Below are positions 41,194-50,183 of a DNA stretch of 64,000 nucleotides, piece after piece. Made by a program: the position numbers and the translations under genes. A model generated the notes under the pieces. That model made no database searches. It was not told the DNA's origin and saw only the letters and a list, made by a program, of their open reading frames with translations. How positions within the stretch are numbered: the stretch's first letter is position 1; the number at the start of each line of letters is the position of its first letter. Source of the DNA: Clostridiales bacterium (lineage in GTDB: Bacteria > Bacillota > Clostridia > Lachnospirales > Lachnospiraceae); NCBI GenBank assembly GCA_018374355.1, contig JAHAFI010000012.1, positions 1 through 64,000 of the forward strand, in the 5' to 3' direction.

Positions 41194-41484
41194 TTATGGA
41201 AGCTGAATCTTTTTCTTCTCTTTCTTTCCTTCTTTATACAGAACTATCTTTTTTCCGATAACCTGCACCACCTGTGACCCGGTTCTTTCTGCTAAAACCT
41301 GAGCCATCTGGTGAGGATCATCCATACAGTTCTGAAGAACGCTGATTTTAATCAATTCTCTGGCTTCCAGCGCTTCCCTTACAGACTCTGTATATTCCGG
41401 TGTCAGGCTGGATTTCCCGATCTGCATAATCGGGTCCATAGTCATAGCCAGACTTTTCAAATACGCTCTCTGTTTACTTGTCAT
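41194..41484 (-). CDS. yhbY: CRM-domain RNA-binding protein YhbY
   Basis: 96 residues, a single CRM domain: LTSKQRAYLKSLA-type N-terminus, QIGKSSLTPEY, and a C-terminal GSQVVQVIGKKIVLYKE. It associates with the 50S subunit precursor. It ends in a basic tail (KKEKKKIQL). GGAGGATA precedes the ATG. Confidence 0.92.
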   Translation of the reverse strand: MTSKQRAYLKSLAMTMDPIMQIGKSSLTPEYTESVREALEARELIKISVLQNCMDDPHQMAQVLAERTGSQVVQVIGKKIVLYKEGKKEKKKIQLP

Positions 41485-41496
41485 AAGTATCCTCCA

Positions 41497-42786
41497 TTAT
41501 TTGTAATAATCAAATTCAAAACCATACATCCGAACGGTATCACCTTCTTGAATACCCGCTTTTTCCAAATCTGCTAAAATTCCGCCATCCTTCAGGAATT
41601 TCTGGAAAAATGCAAATCCCTTCTCGGAATCCAGATTTGTATAACCCAGCATTTTCTCAATTTTCGGTCCTTCTACAATGTAAGTCTCTCCGTCATCCAG
41701 CTTTTCGACCGTGTAAGGCAGGTTCTCCACGATGAGAGCATCCTCCGGGAAAAATTCCTGCTGGAAAGTAATAGGTTCCTTCTCAGTAGAATCCAGAAGG
41801 GATTTTGTATAATACAGAAGTTCCTTCAATCCCTTTCCGGTAACTGCGGAAATCGGGAATACTTTTACTCCCTGAGGTTCAAACTCGTCTTTCAGGCGCT
41901 GGATCGGATCTTCCCCATCCGGATAAATCACATCTGTTTTATTAGCCGCAATTACCTGTGGACGGGAAGCGATATCAGCGTTGTAAGCCTTCAGCTCCGT
42001 ATTGATTTTGTAAACATCATCCACCGGATCTCTGCCCTCCGTAGAAGCCGCATCTACAATATGAATCATAACGCGGGTTCTCTCGATATGACGCAGAAAC
42101 TGGTGTCCCAGTCCCACTCCCTGAGAAGCGCCTTCGATCAGTCCCGGAATATCCGCAATAACAAATCCATCGGCCCCTTCCAGATCCACCACACCCAGAT
42201 TTGGTGTCAGGGTAGTGAAATGGTAATTGGCGATCTTTGGCTGTGCATTGGTTACCCGGGAGAGGAAAGTGGATTTTCCCACATTGGGATATCCAACCAG
42301 ACCTACATCAGCGATTACCTTTAATTCCAGCCGCACTTCCAGCTCCTGTGCCGGCTGTCCCGGCTGTGCATACTTGGGAACCTGCATGGTAGCAGTGGCA
42401 TAGTGCATATTACCGTTTCCGCCTCTGCCGCCCTTTAAAATAATCTGACGACGGTTTTCACCGGACATATCCGCAACTACTTTTCCGCTTTCCGCTTCAT
42501 AGATTACCGTTCCTTCCGGTACTTTCAGTACAATATCCTTACCGTCGGAACCATGGCAGCGTTTTTTTCCGCCCTGTTCTCCGTCCTGTGCAGAAAATTT
42601 TCTCTTATGGCGGAATTCATTCAGGGTGTTCAATCCCTCATCCACTTCAAAGATTACGTCTCCGCCACGGCCGCCGTCTCCGCCATCAGGGCCGCCGTTT
42701 GGAACATAAAGCTCTCTCCGGAAACTCACATGGCCATCTCCGCCTTTTCCGGAACGGATGATTATTTTCGCTCTGTCTGCAAACAT
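41497..42786 (-). CDS. obgE: Obg family GTPase (50S assembly)
   Basis: 429 residues from ATG 42786, after TTGGAGAAAA. The glycine-rich OBG domain (1-158; GGDGGRGGDVIFEVDEGL) is followed by the G domain with G1 GYPNVGKST, G3 DIPGL, G4 NKTD, and G5 near PISAVTGKG. A C-terminal OCT domain (about 350-429), the Firmicutes form, completes it. It is involved in 50S maturation and stress responses. Confidence 0.97.
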   Translation of the reverse strand: MFADRAKIIIRSGKGGDGHVSFRRELYVPNGGPDGGDGGRGGDVIFEVDEGLNTLNEFRHKRKFSAQDGEQGGKKRCHGSDGKDIVLKVPEGTVIYEAESGKVVADMSGENRRQIILKGGRGGNGNMHYATATMQVPKYAQPGQPAQELEVRLELKVIADVGLVGYPNVGKSTFLSRVTNAQPKIANYHFTTLTPNLGVVDLEGADGFVIADIPGLIEGASQGVGLGHQFLRHIERTRVMIHIVDAASTEGRDPVDDVYKINTELKAYNADIASRPQVIAANKTDVIYPDGEDPIQRLKDEFEPQGVKVFPISAVTGKGLKELLYYTKSLLDSTEKEPITFQQEFFPEDALIVENLPYTVEKLDDGETYIVEGPKIEKMLGYTNLDSEKGFAFFQKFLKDGGILADLEKAGIQEGDTVRMYGFEFDYYK

Positions 42787-42856
42787 ATTTTTCTCCAATC
42801 CATCAAATTTATAATATAACGTAACCATTCGCAGTGCTTCACAAAACAGTGACTCT

Positions 42857-42868
42857 CTGAACAGTTAC
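42857..42868 (+). repeat. Solo end motif of the dispersed element
   Basis: CTGAACAGTTAC in the rpmA-obgE gap, about 70 bases upstream of the obgE start. No matching full element. Confidence 0.35.
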
Positions 42869-42887
42869 AATATAACATACAAAAACA

Positions 42888-42914
42888 GGCTTCAAACCAA
42901 AATGATTTGAAGCC
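42888..42914 (-). terminator. Terminator or attenuator after rpmA
   Basis: GGCTTCAAA and TTTGAAGCC form a 9-bp stem with a 9-nt loop, followed on the minus strand by TGTTTTTG. It lies 11 bases after the rpmA stop and may separate the ribosomal-protein genes from obgE. Confidence 0.65.
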
Positions 42915-42925
42915 CGCTGCATGCA

Positions 42926-43210
42926 TTACTCAGCTACCGGAACGATAGAAACCTGTTTCTTATCTCTTCCTTTTCTTTCAAAACGAACAACGCCGTCTGT
43001 CAAAGCGAACAGAGTGTCATCTTTTCCACGTCCAACGTTAACGCCGGGATGGATTTTAGTTCCACGCTGTCTGTAAAGGATATTTCCAGCTTTTACAAAC
43101 TGTCCGTCAGCTCTTTTTGCTCCCAATCTTTTGGATTCGGAATCTCTACCGTTCTTAGTAGAACCTACTCCCTTTTTATGAGCAAAAAATTGAAGGTTCA
43201 TATTTAACAT
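42926..43210 (-). CDS. rpmA: 50S ribosomal protein L27
   Basis: 94 residues. The N-terminus MLNMNLQFFAHKKG carries the Firmicutes extension whose LQFF-AHKKG site is cut by Prp to expose the mature A-H-K-K-G end that reaches the peptidyl-transferase centre. The rest is canonical L27 (GSTKNGRDSESKRLG, GTKIHPG, DDTLFAL). AGGAGGTG precedes the ATG. Confidence 0.98.
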   Translation of the reverse strand: MLNMNLQFFAHKKGVGSTKNGRDSESKRLGAKRADGQFVKAGNILYRQRGTKIHPGVNVGRGKDDTLFALTDGVVRFERKGRDKKQVSIVPVAE

Positions 43211-43215
43211 GGTGT

Positions 43216-43545
43216 TTACACCTCCTCGAAGATTATATCAATAAATTCTGTGTACTGTTCATCTTCCATTCTCTGTAAACCGAGAATGAGCGAATTCAGA
43301 AGCAAGGTACATCCTTCAGAAGGAAGCTCTTCAACAGAAAGCCGGATGCAGGCTGTGGCCTCATCAACGTCCAACCGGAACTTGTCCTCTGTAAATGCTT
43401 CAATGGAATTCACTGTGTTGATCACCAGAGCAGAAATCCCGGCGCAAACGATGTCTTCGCCTTCTTCCGCATACCCTGCATGATTCTTTACTTCAAATCC
43501 CACACACTGATTGTCTGAATTCTGATAAAACGTTACTTTCGTCAT
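43216..43545 (-). CDS. prp: Ribosomal-processing cysteine protease Prp
   Basis: 109 residues. The catalytic pair can be read as H22 (VKNHAGYAEEGEDIVCA) and C34, the same positions known for S. aureus Prp. It removes the N-terminal extension of L27. ATG 43545 follows AGGTGG. It lies between rplU and rpmA, the diagnostic arrangement. Confidence 0.95.
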   Translation of the reverse strand: MTKVTFYQNSDNQCVGFEVKNHAGYAEEGEDIVCAGISALVINTVNSIEAFTEDKFRLDVDEATACIRLSVEELPSEGCTLLLNSLILGLQRMEDEQYTEFIDIIFEEV

Positions 43546-43557
43546 CAATCCACCTGA

Positions 43558-43863
43558 TTAAGCGTTGATCTTTTCGATTTTCACTTTTGTGAACTGCTGT
43601 CTGTGTCCGTTTTTCTTGTGATATCCAGTTTTTCTTTTATACTTGTAAACAATAACTTTTTTAGCTTTTCCATTTTCAACTACGGAAGCTGTAACGCTGG
43701 CATTTTCTACATCAGCACCAACTTTCAGACCGTCATTGTTTACTGCAAGTACCTGGTCAAATGTAACAGTTTCTCCAGCTTCTACACCAAGCTTCTCCAC
43801 TCTAATGATATCGCCTTCGGCTACTTTGTACTGTTTACCACCTGTTGCAATAATTGCGTACAT
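43558..43863 (-). CDS. rplU: 50S ribosomal protein L21
   Basis: 101 residues, complete: MYAIIATGGKQYKVAEGDII at the start and YKRKTGYHKKNGHRQQFT near the end. ATG 43863 follows AGGAGGTG; an in-frame TGC-adjacent start further upstream is ignored. First gene of the operon, with its own promoter and a structured leader. Confidence 0.98.
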   Translation of the reverse strand: MYAIIATGGKQYKVAEGDIIRVEKLGVEAGETVTFDQVLAVNNDGLKVGADVENASVTASVVENGKAKKVIVYKYKRKTGYHKKNGHRQQFTKVKIEKINA

Positions 43864-43879
43864 ATGGCACACCTCCTAT

Positions 43880-43945
43880 TATCATTACTCGCCAAATATG
43901 GTGGTCTTTTCAGACGCTTTTACCTCTTTGTGCGGCATACTTCGT
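43880..43945 (-). ncRNA. Candidate L21 leader (autoregulatory 5' UTR)
   Basis: The region between the promoter and rplU, about 80 nt, contains GCCGCACAAAGAGGTAAAAG and GTCTGAAAAGAC (a short hairpin) followed by CACCATATTTGGCG. Firmicutes rplU operons commonly carry an L21 leader RNA here. I assign it by position and general look; I could not test the covariance model. Confidence 0.4.
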
Positions 43946-43946
43946 T

Positions 43947-43975
43947 ATAATATCACGATTTTTTTTCTCCGTCAA
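43947..43975 (-). promoter_or_regulatory. SigmaA promoter of the rplU operon
   Basis: On the minus strand, TTGACG (43975-43970), 17-bp spacer, TATTAT (43952-43947). Confidence 0.7.
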
Positions 43976-43993
43976 CTATATTTCGGATTTTTT

Positions 43994-44869
43994 TCATTTT
44001 TTATCCAGAGAATGGCTTGCTGCCACTGCCAGAACTCCCGGACCGGTATGGCAGACGATACTCAGGGCAAGAGGATCTATAAAGTTAATCTCCAGATTCG
44101 GGAATGTATTTCTTACCTCTTCCACCCACTGTTCTGCCTCAGCTCTTTCCGTGGTATAAGCCACATGAAGCTTCAGTTCGCCTTTTTTCACATACTCGGC
44201 AAACCGTCCCTCCACATCATTTTTCATAGCCTCCAGCATATTCTTCTTTGCGGCCTTCATTCCCCGCACCTTCTTATATGCATCCAGCTTGTCTCCGTTG
44301 ATCTGCAGAATCGGCTTCAGGTTCAAAGCAGAACCCAGCAGCGCAGCAGCAGGGGTGATGCGTCCGCCTTTTTTCAGATATTTCAGCGTGTCTACCACCA
44401 GATAAACACTGCATTCCAATGCCTCACGCTCCAGAATCTCTTTAATCTCTTTTCCGCTTTTTCCTTTTTCCACCAGTCTGCGGGCATCTAGGATACTCTG
44501 TCTCATCATTACGGAAACACGCTTGTTGTCCACAACTTGAACTCTGCCTTCAAATTCCTGTGAAAGTCCCTGTGCAGTTGCACAGGAGGCGCTGAGCCCG
44601 CTGGACATCGGAATATGAATAATTTCCTTATACCGGCGGAGCAGGTCTTCCCACAGATCCAGAATATCCCCGGGGGATGGCTGGGAGGTAGATACGTTCA
44701 CATCCTCCGCAAGCTTCTGGTAAAACTGTTCCTGAGATAAATCAATGTCTTCATAATACACTTTTTCATTTATAAAAAATGGCATCGGAATCACATAAAT
44801 ACCCAGTTTCTTTGCTTCTTCCTGAGAGATTCCGCTGTTACTGTCGGTAACAATAGCGATACTGCCCAT
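43994..44869 (-). CDS. DegV family fatty-acid-binding protein
   Basis: 291 residues. It opens with IAIVTDSNSGISQEEAKKLGIYVIPMPF, has STSQPSPGDI and IPMSSGLSASCATA (fatty-acid head-group contacts), and ends HTGPGVLAVAAS. DegV/FakB proteins hold a fatty acid for phosphorylation by FakA; no fakA is seen nearby. AAGGAGG precedes the ATG. It has its own promoter. Confidence 0.92.
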   Translation of the reverse strand: MGSIAIVTDSNSGISQEEAKKLGIYVIPMPFFINEKVYYEDIDLSQEQFYQKLAEDVNVSTSQPSPGDILDLWEDLLRRYKEIIHIPMSSGLSASCATAQGLSQEFEGRVQVVDNKRVSVMMRQSILDARRLVEKGKSGKEIKEILEREALECSVYLVVDTLKYLKKGGRITPAAALLGSALNLKPILQINGDKLDAYKKVRGMKAAKKNMLEAMKNDVEGRFAEYVKKGELKLHVAYTTERAEAEQWVEEVRNTFPNLEINFIDPLALSIVCHTGPGVLAVAASHSLDKK

Positions 44870-44961
44870 GTGTGTTTCCTCCTTACACTTATCTTCTGAT
44901 ACCCTGATAGGACAACAGAACCGGAGTGCGCATCAGGCAGTCCCCGATTCTGTAAACTTTT

Positions 44962-44973
44962 GTAACTGTTCAG
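44962..44973 (+). repeat. Solo end motif of the dispersed element
   Basis: GTAACTGTTCAG inside the degV 5' leader, downstream of its promoter. Other nearby sequence is unrelated to the element. Confidence 0.35.
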
Positions 44974-44991
44974 ATTGAATATTTAAATACT

Positions 44992-45019
44992 ATTATACCA
45001 TATTTTTCTGATGCGTAAA
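44992..45019 (-). promoter_or_regulatory. Promoter of degV
   Basis: On the minus strand, TTTACG (45019-45014), 16-bp spacer, TATAAT (44997-44992). The leader is about 115 bases. Confidence 0.6.
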
Positions 45020-45047
45020 GGATAATTTTAATTTTTCCTGCTGTCCG

Positions 45048-46022
45048 TCAGCGCCCCATTCCCCTCAAGACTTCCTGCAAAATTTCTTTCATCACCGGAT
45101 CAAAAAGAATTCCGTAAATAATTAAAAGAACGCCGATTCCCAGAATCGCTGCGGTAGGAACGACAATTCCCAGAATAATTTTCCAGCTCTTTTCCCTTGG
45201 TATAAAAGGTCTTGCAACACCTTTTCTATGATGGATCAGATAATTGCCCAGATACAATCCGAAAGGCACTGCTGCCGTCAGCATCATATAGATACCTATG
45301 GACGCAATGGGAATATTCGTAATTGCCTCACTTGCCATTATTTCATCCATCTGATTGGAATATTCCGTTGTCCTGCTCAAAAGCACCTGTTGTAAAACAA
45401 GCGGCAGGCAATTATTGATAAAATGAAAGAATGCCGGATACACCATATTTTCTGTCTCCAGCATAATATAGGACATCGCCGCTCCAAGAACCGCCGTAGG
45501 CACAAATCTCAGGGGATCTGAGTGGAAGAACCCAAAGTAAATCCCCATAATCAGCACAACGATCCATTCTTTCCGTATGGAGTACAGAGTATGGATGATA
45601 ACACCCCGGTGCACGGCCTCCTCACAGACTGCCGGCATAATTGCCGTAATAAACACGGAAATCAGAAACGGCACACTGAAGATCACCTGATTCAGCCCTC
45701 CGCTCACCTCCATCATCTGTCTCGGAAACAGGCGGAACTGAATCAGCATCAGAACCATCGTAAACAGATAGGTGCTCAGCCACAGGACAAATACTCCCAG
45801 AAGCGGCAGAAACCCCGGCCCTTTCACGGGGAACATTACTTTCAGCGGATATCCCATGGCCTTTGCAAAAATAAGGGATATCACCAGAATCAAAAGCTCC
45901 GTCGCCGCCAGACCGTACATGCCCCAGTACATCTGCATAGGTACACAGATCAGGAAAAACACCGTCATAATTAAAATAAAAAACACAAGACCGTGCCATG
46001 GTTTCAAAACTTTTCGTCTCAT
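45048..46022 (-). CDS. CPBP family intramembrane glutamic endopeptidase
   Basis: 324 residues with about eight transmembrane helices. The Abi/CPBP motifs are EEAVHRGVI (motif 1), FGFFHSDPLRFVPTAVLGAAM (motif 2) and FHFINNCLP (motif 3). Family members are related to Rce1 CaaX proteases and some give bacteriocin self-immunity; the substrate here is unknown. The start overlaps the last base of the rng stop region, so the two are co-transcribed. Confidence 0.88.
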   Translation of the reverse strand: MRRKVLKPWHGLVFFILIMTVFFLICVPMQMYWGMYGLAATELLILVISLIFAKAMGYPLKVMFPVKGPGFLPLLGVFVLWLSTYLFTMVLMLIQFRLFPRQMMEVSGGLNQVIFSVPFLISVFITAIMPAVCEEAVHRGVIIHTLYSIRKEWIVVLIMGIYFGFFHSDPLRFVPTAVLGAAMSYIMLETENMVYPAFFHFINNCLPLVLQQVLLSRTTEYSNQMDEIMASEAITNIPIASIGIYMMLTAAVPFGLYLGNYLIHHRKGVARPFIPREKSWKIILGIVVPTAAILGIGVLLIIYGILFDPVMKEILQEVLRGMGR

Positions 46023-47251
46023 CAGCCTCTGCCTCCTTCACTCCGGTCACGATACAGATCCATTACCTGCTCTTTCAGGGATTTTTCTTCCTTCTTTCTG
46101 GTAAGTTCCATGATTCCCAGCGCTGTCACATCCACCACCGTAGTTTTTACCCGGTCATCCTTCACAAAATTGCGCATAGCCCGGACAAGCTCTGACCTGT
46201 CCTCGTACTGCTGCATATTGATAAAATCAATCAGAATCATTCCATACAGATTCCTGAGACGCAGTTGACGGGCAATCTCCTTTGCCGCCTCCAGATTGAT
46301 TTTAGGATAGACCTCCTCTGCCTGCTTTCTGCTCATATTCTTTCCGGAGTTTACATCTACCGCAACAAAGGCTTCTGTCTGCTGGATAATCAGAAAACCG
46401 CCGGATTTGAGCCAGACTTTCTCCTGAAGGGATTCCTCCAGCCCATGTTCCAGACGGTACAGCTTATAAAGCGGCAGCAGAGTATCCTGATAAAGCTGAA
46501 CCTGACAGGTACTTTCCGCCGGAAACTTTTTTACGTACGCCGAAATCGTCTCGTAAATCTCCCGGTCATCGGTCACAATCTTTTCCAGCTCATCCCAGTA
46601 AACCCTCTTTAATTCCTGAAGAATAGGGGATTCCCCCTTTTTAATCTTTGTATAGCAGGGACTGTAACTGCCCTTTTTCAAAGTCTGGGCCAGCTCCTCC
46701 TGCAAAGAGACCAGTTCTTTTCGTATCTGTTCCCTGTGGGCTTCTCCTGCATTAGTGCGGACAATCACACCATAGCTGCGCTCCTTAGGAAGCTCTTTTT
46801 TGATAAATTCCTTCAATTCCTCCCTGAGAGATGCCGGAAGCTTTTCTGAAACACCGATTTTCTGATTTTCCGTTGTGAGAACCAGATAACTCCCGGAAAA
46901 ACTCAGATTGCAGGAAACACAGGGAGCTTTCAGCTTCAACGCTTCCTGTGTCACCTGTACCAGCAGTTCATCTCCGGCCTTTAATTCCTGAGATTTTTTC
47001 ACGCTGGTAAAAATCGGATCCAGCTTTTTATTACAGGGAAGATAGCAGGGCAGCCGGCCTTCGATCTCCACAAAGGCTCCCTTGATATTCGGCAGCACCC
47101 GCTGCACCTTTCCCACATGGATGCTTCCCAAAAGCCGGTCCGTTCCCGGACGTTCCAGATGAAGAGAACATAATCGGCCTCCTTCTTCCTGTGCCATAAC
47201 CAGACATGGCTGTTCTTTGTATGTCATGTGGGCAATTACCAATCGTTTCAT
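46022..47251 (-). CDS. rng: Ribonuclease E/G family protein (short form)
   Basis: 409 residues. An N-terminal S1 domain (GSIHVGKVQRVLPNIKGAFVEIE, about 39-95) is followed by an RNase H-like catalytic domain with the Mg-binding aspartates in FVAVDVNSGKN and MILIDFINM. It processes rRNA precursors and mRNA. After the conserved ALGIMELTRKK the protein ends within about 30 residues. The CPxC zinc-link and downstream small domain of E. coli RNase G/E are absent, so it may be monomeric or differ in assembly. Confidence 0.9.
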   Translation of the reverse strand: MKRLVIAHMTYKEQPCLVMAQEEGGRLCSLHLERPGTDRLLGSIHVGKVQRVLPNIKGAFVEIEGRLPCYLPCNKKLDPIFTSVKKSQELKAGDELLVQVTQEALKLKAPCVSCNLSFSGSYLVLTTENQKIGVSEKLPASLREELKEFIKKELPKERSYGVIVRTNAGEAHREQIRKELVSLQEELAQTLKKGSYSPCYTKIKKGESPILQELKRVYWDELEKIVTDDREIYETISAYVKKFPAESTCQVQLYQDTLLPLYKLYRLEHGLEESLQEKVWLKSGGFLIIQQTEAFVAVDVNSGKNMSRKQAEEVYPKINLEAAKEIARQLRLRNLYGMILIDFINMQQYEDRSELVRAMRNFVKDDRVKTTVVDVTALGIMELTRKKEEKSLKEQVMDLYRDRSEGGRG

Positions 47252-47266
47252 ACCGCTGCCTTTCCT

Positions 47267-47974
47267 CTACCCGATCACAGTTCCAAGGTCTTCCAGAGAT
47301 ACCAGTTTCCGCACATTTTCATCACCCAGATCCGCATAAACCTCTTCTCTGTGAATCATCAGGGCAAATGGTTCCAGCTCCGTTCCCAGATATTTTGCAA
47401 AAGCCTCCATCACAAGATCCGGTTTCAGATTATGCACGCTCCCGGAGGAAAGCTGCATAAACACACCCTCTTCCTGCAGCTTCAGTTGATAAATCCAAGG
47501 CTTGATATCGGTTTCTTTCTCGCTTCGTTTCGTCTTTCGCAAAATGACGATCTCTTCCTGTGAGAAAAACTCTTCCAGTTTTTCTCTCCAATTTTCTGCC
47601 GGTTCTTTTCCTTCACGGAAGCGAACCACATAATCCGCCGCTGCCACCAGTGACATACAGGCATGAGCCTTTCCATCCGGAATCTCCCGGACACTCAGAA
47701 CCTTCATTCCCTCTGCCATCACCCCGTTAAAACGTTCTTCCAGCAGAGCAGACGCCATGGACTCTGTAAGCTCCATATCAAAATACTCACCGTTACTTGT
47801 CACGCCCACCCCCAGCGGTGCAGCAAATGACATGATCATATGAGGAGAAAAGCCGCCGGAAAATGCAATGGGAATCCCGGCCCTTCGGATTGCCTTCTGA
47901 AAATATCTCATGATATCCAGATGCCCGATGAATTTCATAGCCCCTTCTTTTGCAAATTTAACTCTTACTTTCAA
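47267..47974 (-). CDS. DUF2344 / TIGR03936 protein
   Basis: 235 residues from TTG 47974, after AAGGAGGTG. N-terminal signature: VRVKFAKEGAMKFIGHLDIMRYFQKAIRRAGIPIAFSGGFSPH. The family nearly always accompanies the TIGR03960 radical SAM protein, encoded here just upstream with overlapping reading frames. In some bacteria the two are one polypeptide. A joint tRNA- or cofactor-related modification role is likely, but the reaction is unknown to me. Confidence 0.88.
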   Translation of the reverse strand: MKVRVKFAKEGAMKFIGHLDIMRYFQKAIRRAGIPIAFSGGFSPHMIMSFAAPLGVGVTSNGEYFDMELTESMASALLEERFNGVMAEGMKVLSVREIPDGKAHACMSLVAAADYVVRFREGKEPAENWREKLEEFFSQEEIVILRKTKRSEKETDIKPWIYQLKLQEEGVFMQLSSGSVHNLKPDLVMEAFAKYLGTELEPFALMIHREEVYADLGDENVRKLVSLEDLGTVIG

Positions 47975-49829
47975 CGCAGACACCTCCTTGATATGTTCCT
48001 GCACCGCATCCGGAACACTGCATCCGGCAGTTTGGTGTTACTTTCTCGTTATGAGCATTTTTCCATTCCCTTAACAGGAACTGCTTGCTCACACCGATAT
48101 CGATGAAATCCCACGGGAAAATTTCATCGTCTTTACGTTCTCTTACCGTATAGAAATCCGTATCAATGCCTGTTTCCCGGAACGCTTCTTTCCAATATTC
48201 CGGATGGAAATACTCGGACCATGCATCAAACAGAGCGCCATTTTCATAAGCCTTCAAAATGGCCGCACCCACTTTTCGGTCGCCCCTTGCCAGAATTCCC
48301 TCCAGAACCGTCACATCCGCTTCATGCCAGTTGTAACGGATGCTCTTCTGATTAAGCTGCGCATGGATTTCCTCCCGGACCACACGGGCGCGATCCAGAA
48401 ATTCCTCTTCCCTGCACATCTGCGCCCATTGAAACGGCGTAAACGGCTTCGGAACAAAGAAGGAAGTACTTGCGGTAATCTGACATTTTCCATGACGCTC
48501 TTCCTTTGGAATCTCATAGTACCGCTCGGCAATCAGCTCGCACAGATGAGCAATGCCCTTCATATCCTCCTCCGTCTCCGTAGGAAGTCCCAGCATAAAA
48601 TATAATTTTACCTTAGACCAGCCGCCCTCAAAAGCTTTTCCGGCTCCGTCAAGAATTACTTCCTCCGTCAGTCCCTTGTTGATTACGTCACGCAGTCTCT
48701 GGGAACCTGCCTCCGGCGCGAAAGTCAGACTGCTCTTTTTGATATCCTGAACCTTTTTCATAACATCCAGAGAAAATGCATCGATTCGAAGAGACGGAAG
48801 AGAAATATTTACACCCCTCTTTCCGCATTCTTCCATCAGGAAATTTACCAGTTCCGGAAGCTGGGAGTAATCACTGGAGCTTAAAGAACTCAGGGAAATC
48901 TCTTCATGTCCTGTGCCATCCAGCATCTCCACCGCTTTCTCTTTTAAAAATTCCACATCCCGTTCTCTGGTAGGGCGGTACAGCATACCGGCCTGACAGA
49001 AACGGCAGCCCCGGATACATCCTCTCTGAATCTCCAGAACCACGCGGTCCTGTGTTGCTTTGATAAACGGAACAACCGGAGCTTTGGGATAATACGTATT
49101 GGTTACATCCATAACGATCTGCTTCTGAATGGTCTGCGGCACATTTTCTTCGATCGGTTCGAAAGAAGCTACTGTGCCGTCCTCCTTATAAGTCACCTGA
49201 TACAGACAGGGCACATAGATTCCCGGAATCTGTGCAGCCTTTCTGAGAAAATCCCTGCGGCTTCCTCCCTTAGCCTTATTTTCCTTATAAGCATCCATCA
49301 GATCAAAATAGACGGTTTCACCCTCGCCGATATAAAACAAATCAAAAAACTGTGCCAGCGGTTCCGGGTTATAGGTACAGGGACCGCCCCCGATGACAAT
49401 CGGGTCTTCTTCCGTACGGTCTTTTGCCTGCATGGGAATTTTGGACAGATCAAGGATCTGAAGGATATTGGTATAACACATTTCATACTGAATCGTGATT
49501 CCCAGAAAATCAAACGCTTTGACAGGATCCTGTGATTCCAGCGCAAACAGCGGGATATCTTTTTCCCTCATTACTTTGTCCAGATCCGGCCAAGGAGAGT
49601 AAACGCGCTCACACCAGATATCCTCTCTCTGGTTGAACATATCATAAAGAATCTGGATTCCCAGATGGGACATGCCGATCTCATAGACATCAGGGAAGCA
49701 CATACAGAACCTGACATCCACATCTTCCTTGTTTTTCATCACTGCATTGACCTCGTTACCGATATAACGGGCAGGTTTTTCAATGGTGAGCAAAATTTCA
49801 TCACTTAATGCAAGTTTTCGCATACTCAT
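47958..49829 (-). CDS. TIGR03960 B12-binding radical SAM protein
   Basis: 623 residues. The N-terminal region has a cobalamin-binding-like fold (CFPDVYEIGMSHLGIQILYDM; no clear DxHxxG). The radical SAM core then has CIRGCRFCQAGMLYRPTRER (CxxxCxxC near residue 271-278), and the C-terminus carries two cysteine pairs, CRMQCSGCGAG, suited to a further metal site. The reaction is unknown. It overlaps the DUF2344 gene by about 17 bases; rng follows, a conserved arrangement in clostridia. Confidence 0.9.
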   Translation of the reverse strand: MSMRKLALSDEILLTIEKPARYIGNEVNAVMKNKEDVDVRFCMCFPDVYEIGMSHLGIQILYDMFNQREDIWCERVYSPWPDLDKVMREKDIPLFALESQDPVKAFDFLGITIQYEMCYTNILQILDLSKIPMQAKDRTEEDPIVIGGGPCTYNPEPLAQFFDLFYIGEGETVYFDLMDAYKENKAKGGSRRDFLRKAAQIPGIYVPCLYQVTYKEDGTVASFEPIEENVPQTIQKQIVMDVTNTYYPKAPVVPFIKATQDRVVLEIQRGCIRGCRFCQAGMLYRPTRERDVEFLKEKAVEMLDGTGHEEISLSSLSSSDYSQLPELVNFLMEECGKRGVNISLPSLRIDAFSLDVMKKVQDIKKSSLTFAPEAGSQRLRDVINKGLTEEVILDGAGKAFEGGWSKVKLYFMLGLPTETEEDMKGIAHLCELIAERYYEIPKEERHGKCQITASTSFFVPKPFTPFQWAQMCREEEFLDRARVVREEIHAQLNQKSIRYNWHEADVTVLEGILARGDRKVGAAILKAYENGALFDAWSEYFHPEYWKEAFRETGIDTDFYTVRERKDDEIFPWDFIDIGVSKQFLLREWKNAHNEKVTPNCRMQCSGCGAGTYQGGVCVESKS

Positions 49830-50048
49830 ATAAGTTCCATATTACCTTTCTGTATTATTTTTCATAAATAATGCGAGTATTTTTCTAATAAACCGTATAC
49901 AGTATAACATAGGCGGTTCAGACTTTCCAGTTTATCTTGATGGGGATGTATAAAACGAAGAAAAGCTGTCTGTCCTAATGGACCGTCAATCCCTTTTTTC
50001 TACAACGTAAAAACACAAGATTCTCCACTGAATCAATAGTCTTTTCAC
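49830..50048. other. Intergenic gap, no gene seen
   Basis: The 354-base gap 49830-50183 separates divergent genes. The left part is AT-rich. TGTCCTAATGGACC (about 49970-49984) is a tiny hairpin followed later by a T-run. No ORF with a ribosome-binding site and no riboswitch was recognised. The right part holds the promoter of the isomerase gene and a leader of about 100 bases. Confidence 0.4.
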
Positions 50049-50077
50049 TTTACAATTTCCCTATATTAAGGTATGAT
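50049..50077 (+). promoter_or_regulatory. SigmaA promoter of the YihS-like isomerase gene
   Basis: TTTACA (50049-50054), 17-bp spacer, TATGAT (50072-50077). The transcript would have a leader of about 100 bases. Confidence 0.65.
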
Positions 50078-50183
50078 AGATAAAAATATAGAGGATTTTC
50101 ACCGGAAAAATGTTCAATATCAACATGCCATTCCGATGTGAAACCCTATATCAAGGAAAATACACACAAAGGGGACAAATCAA

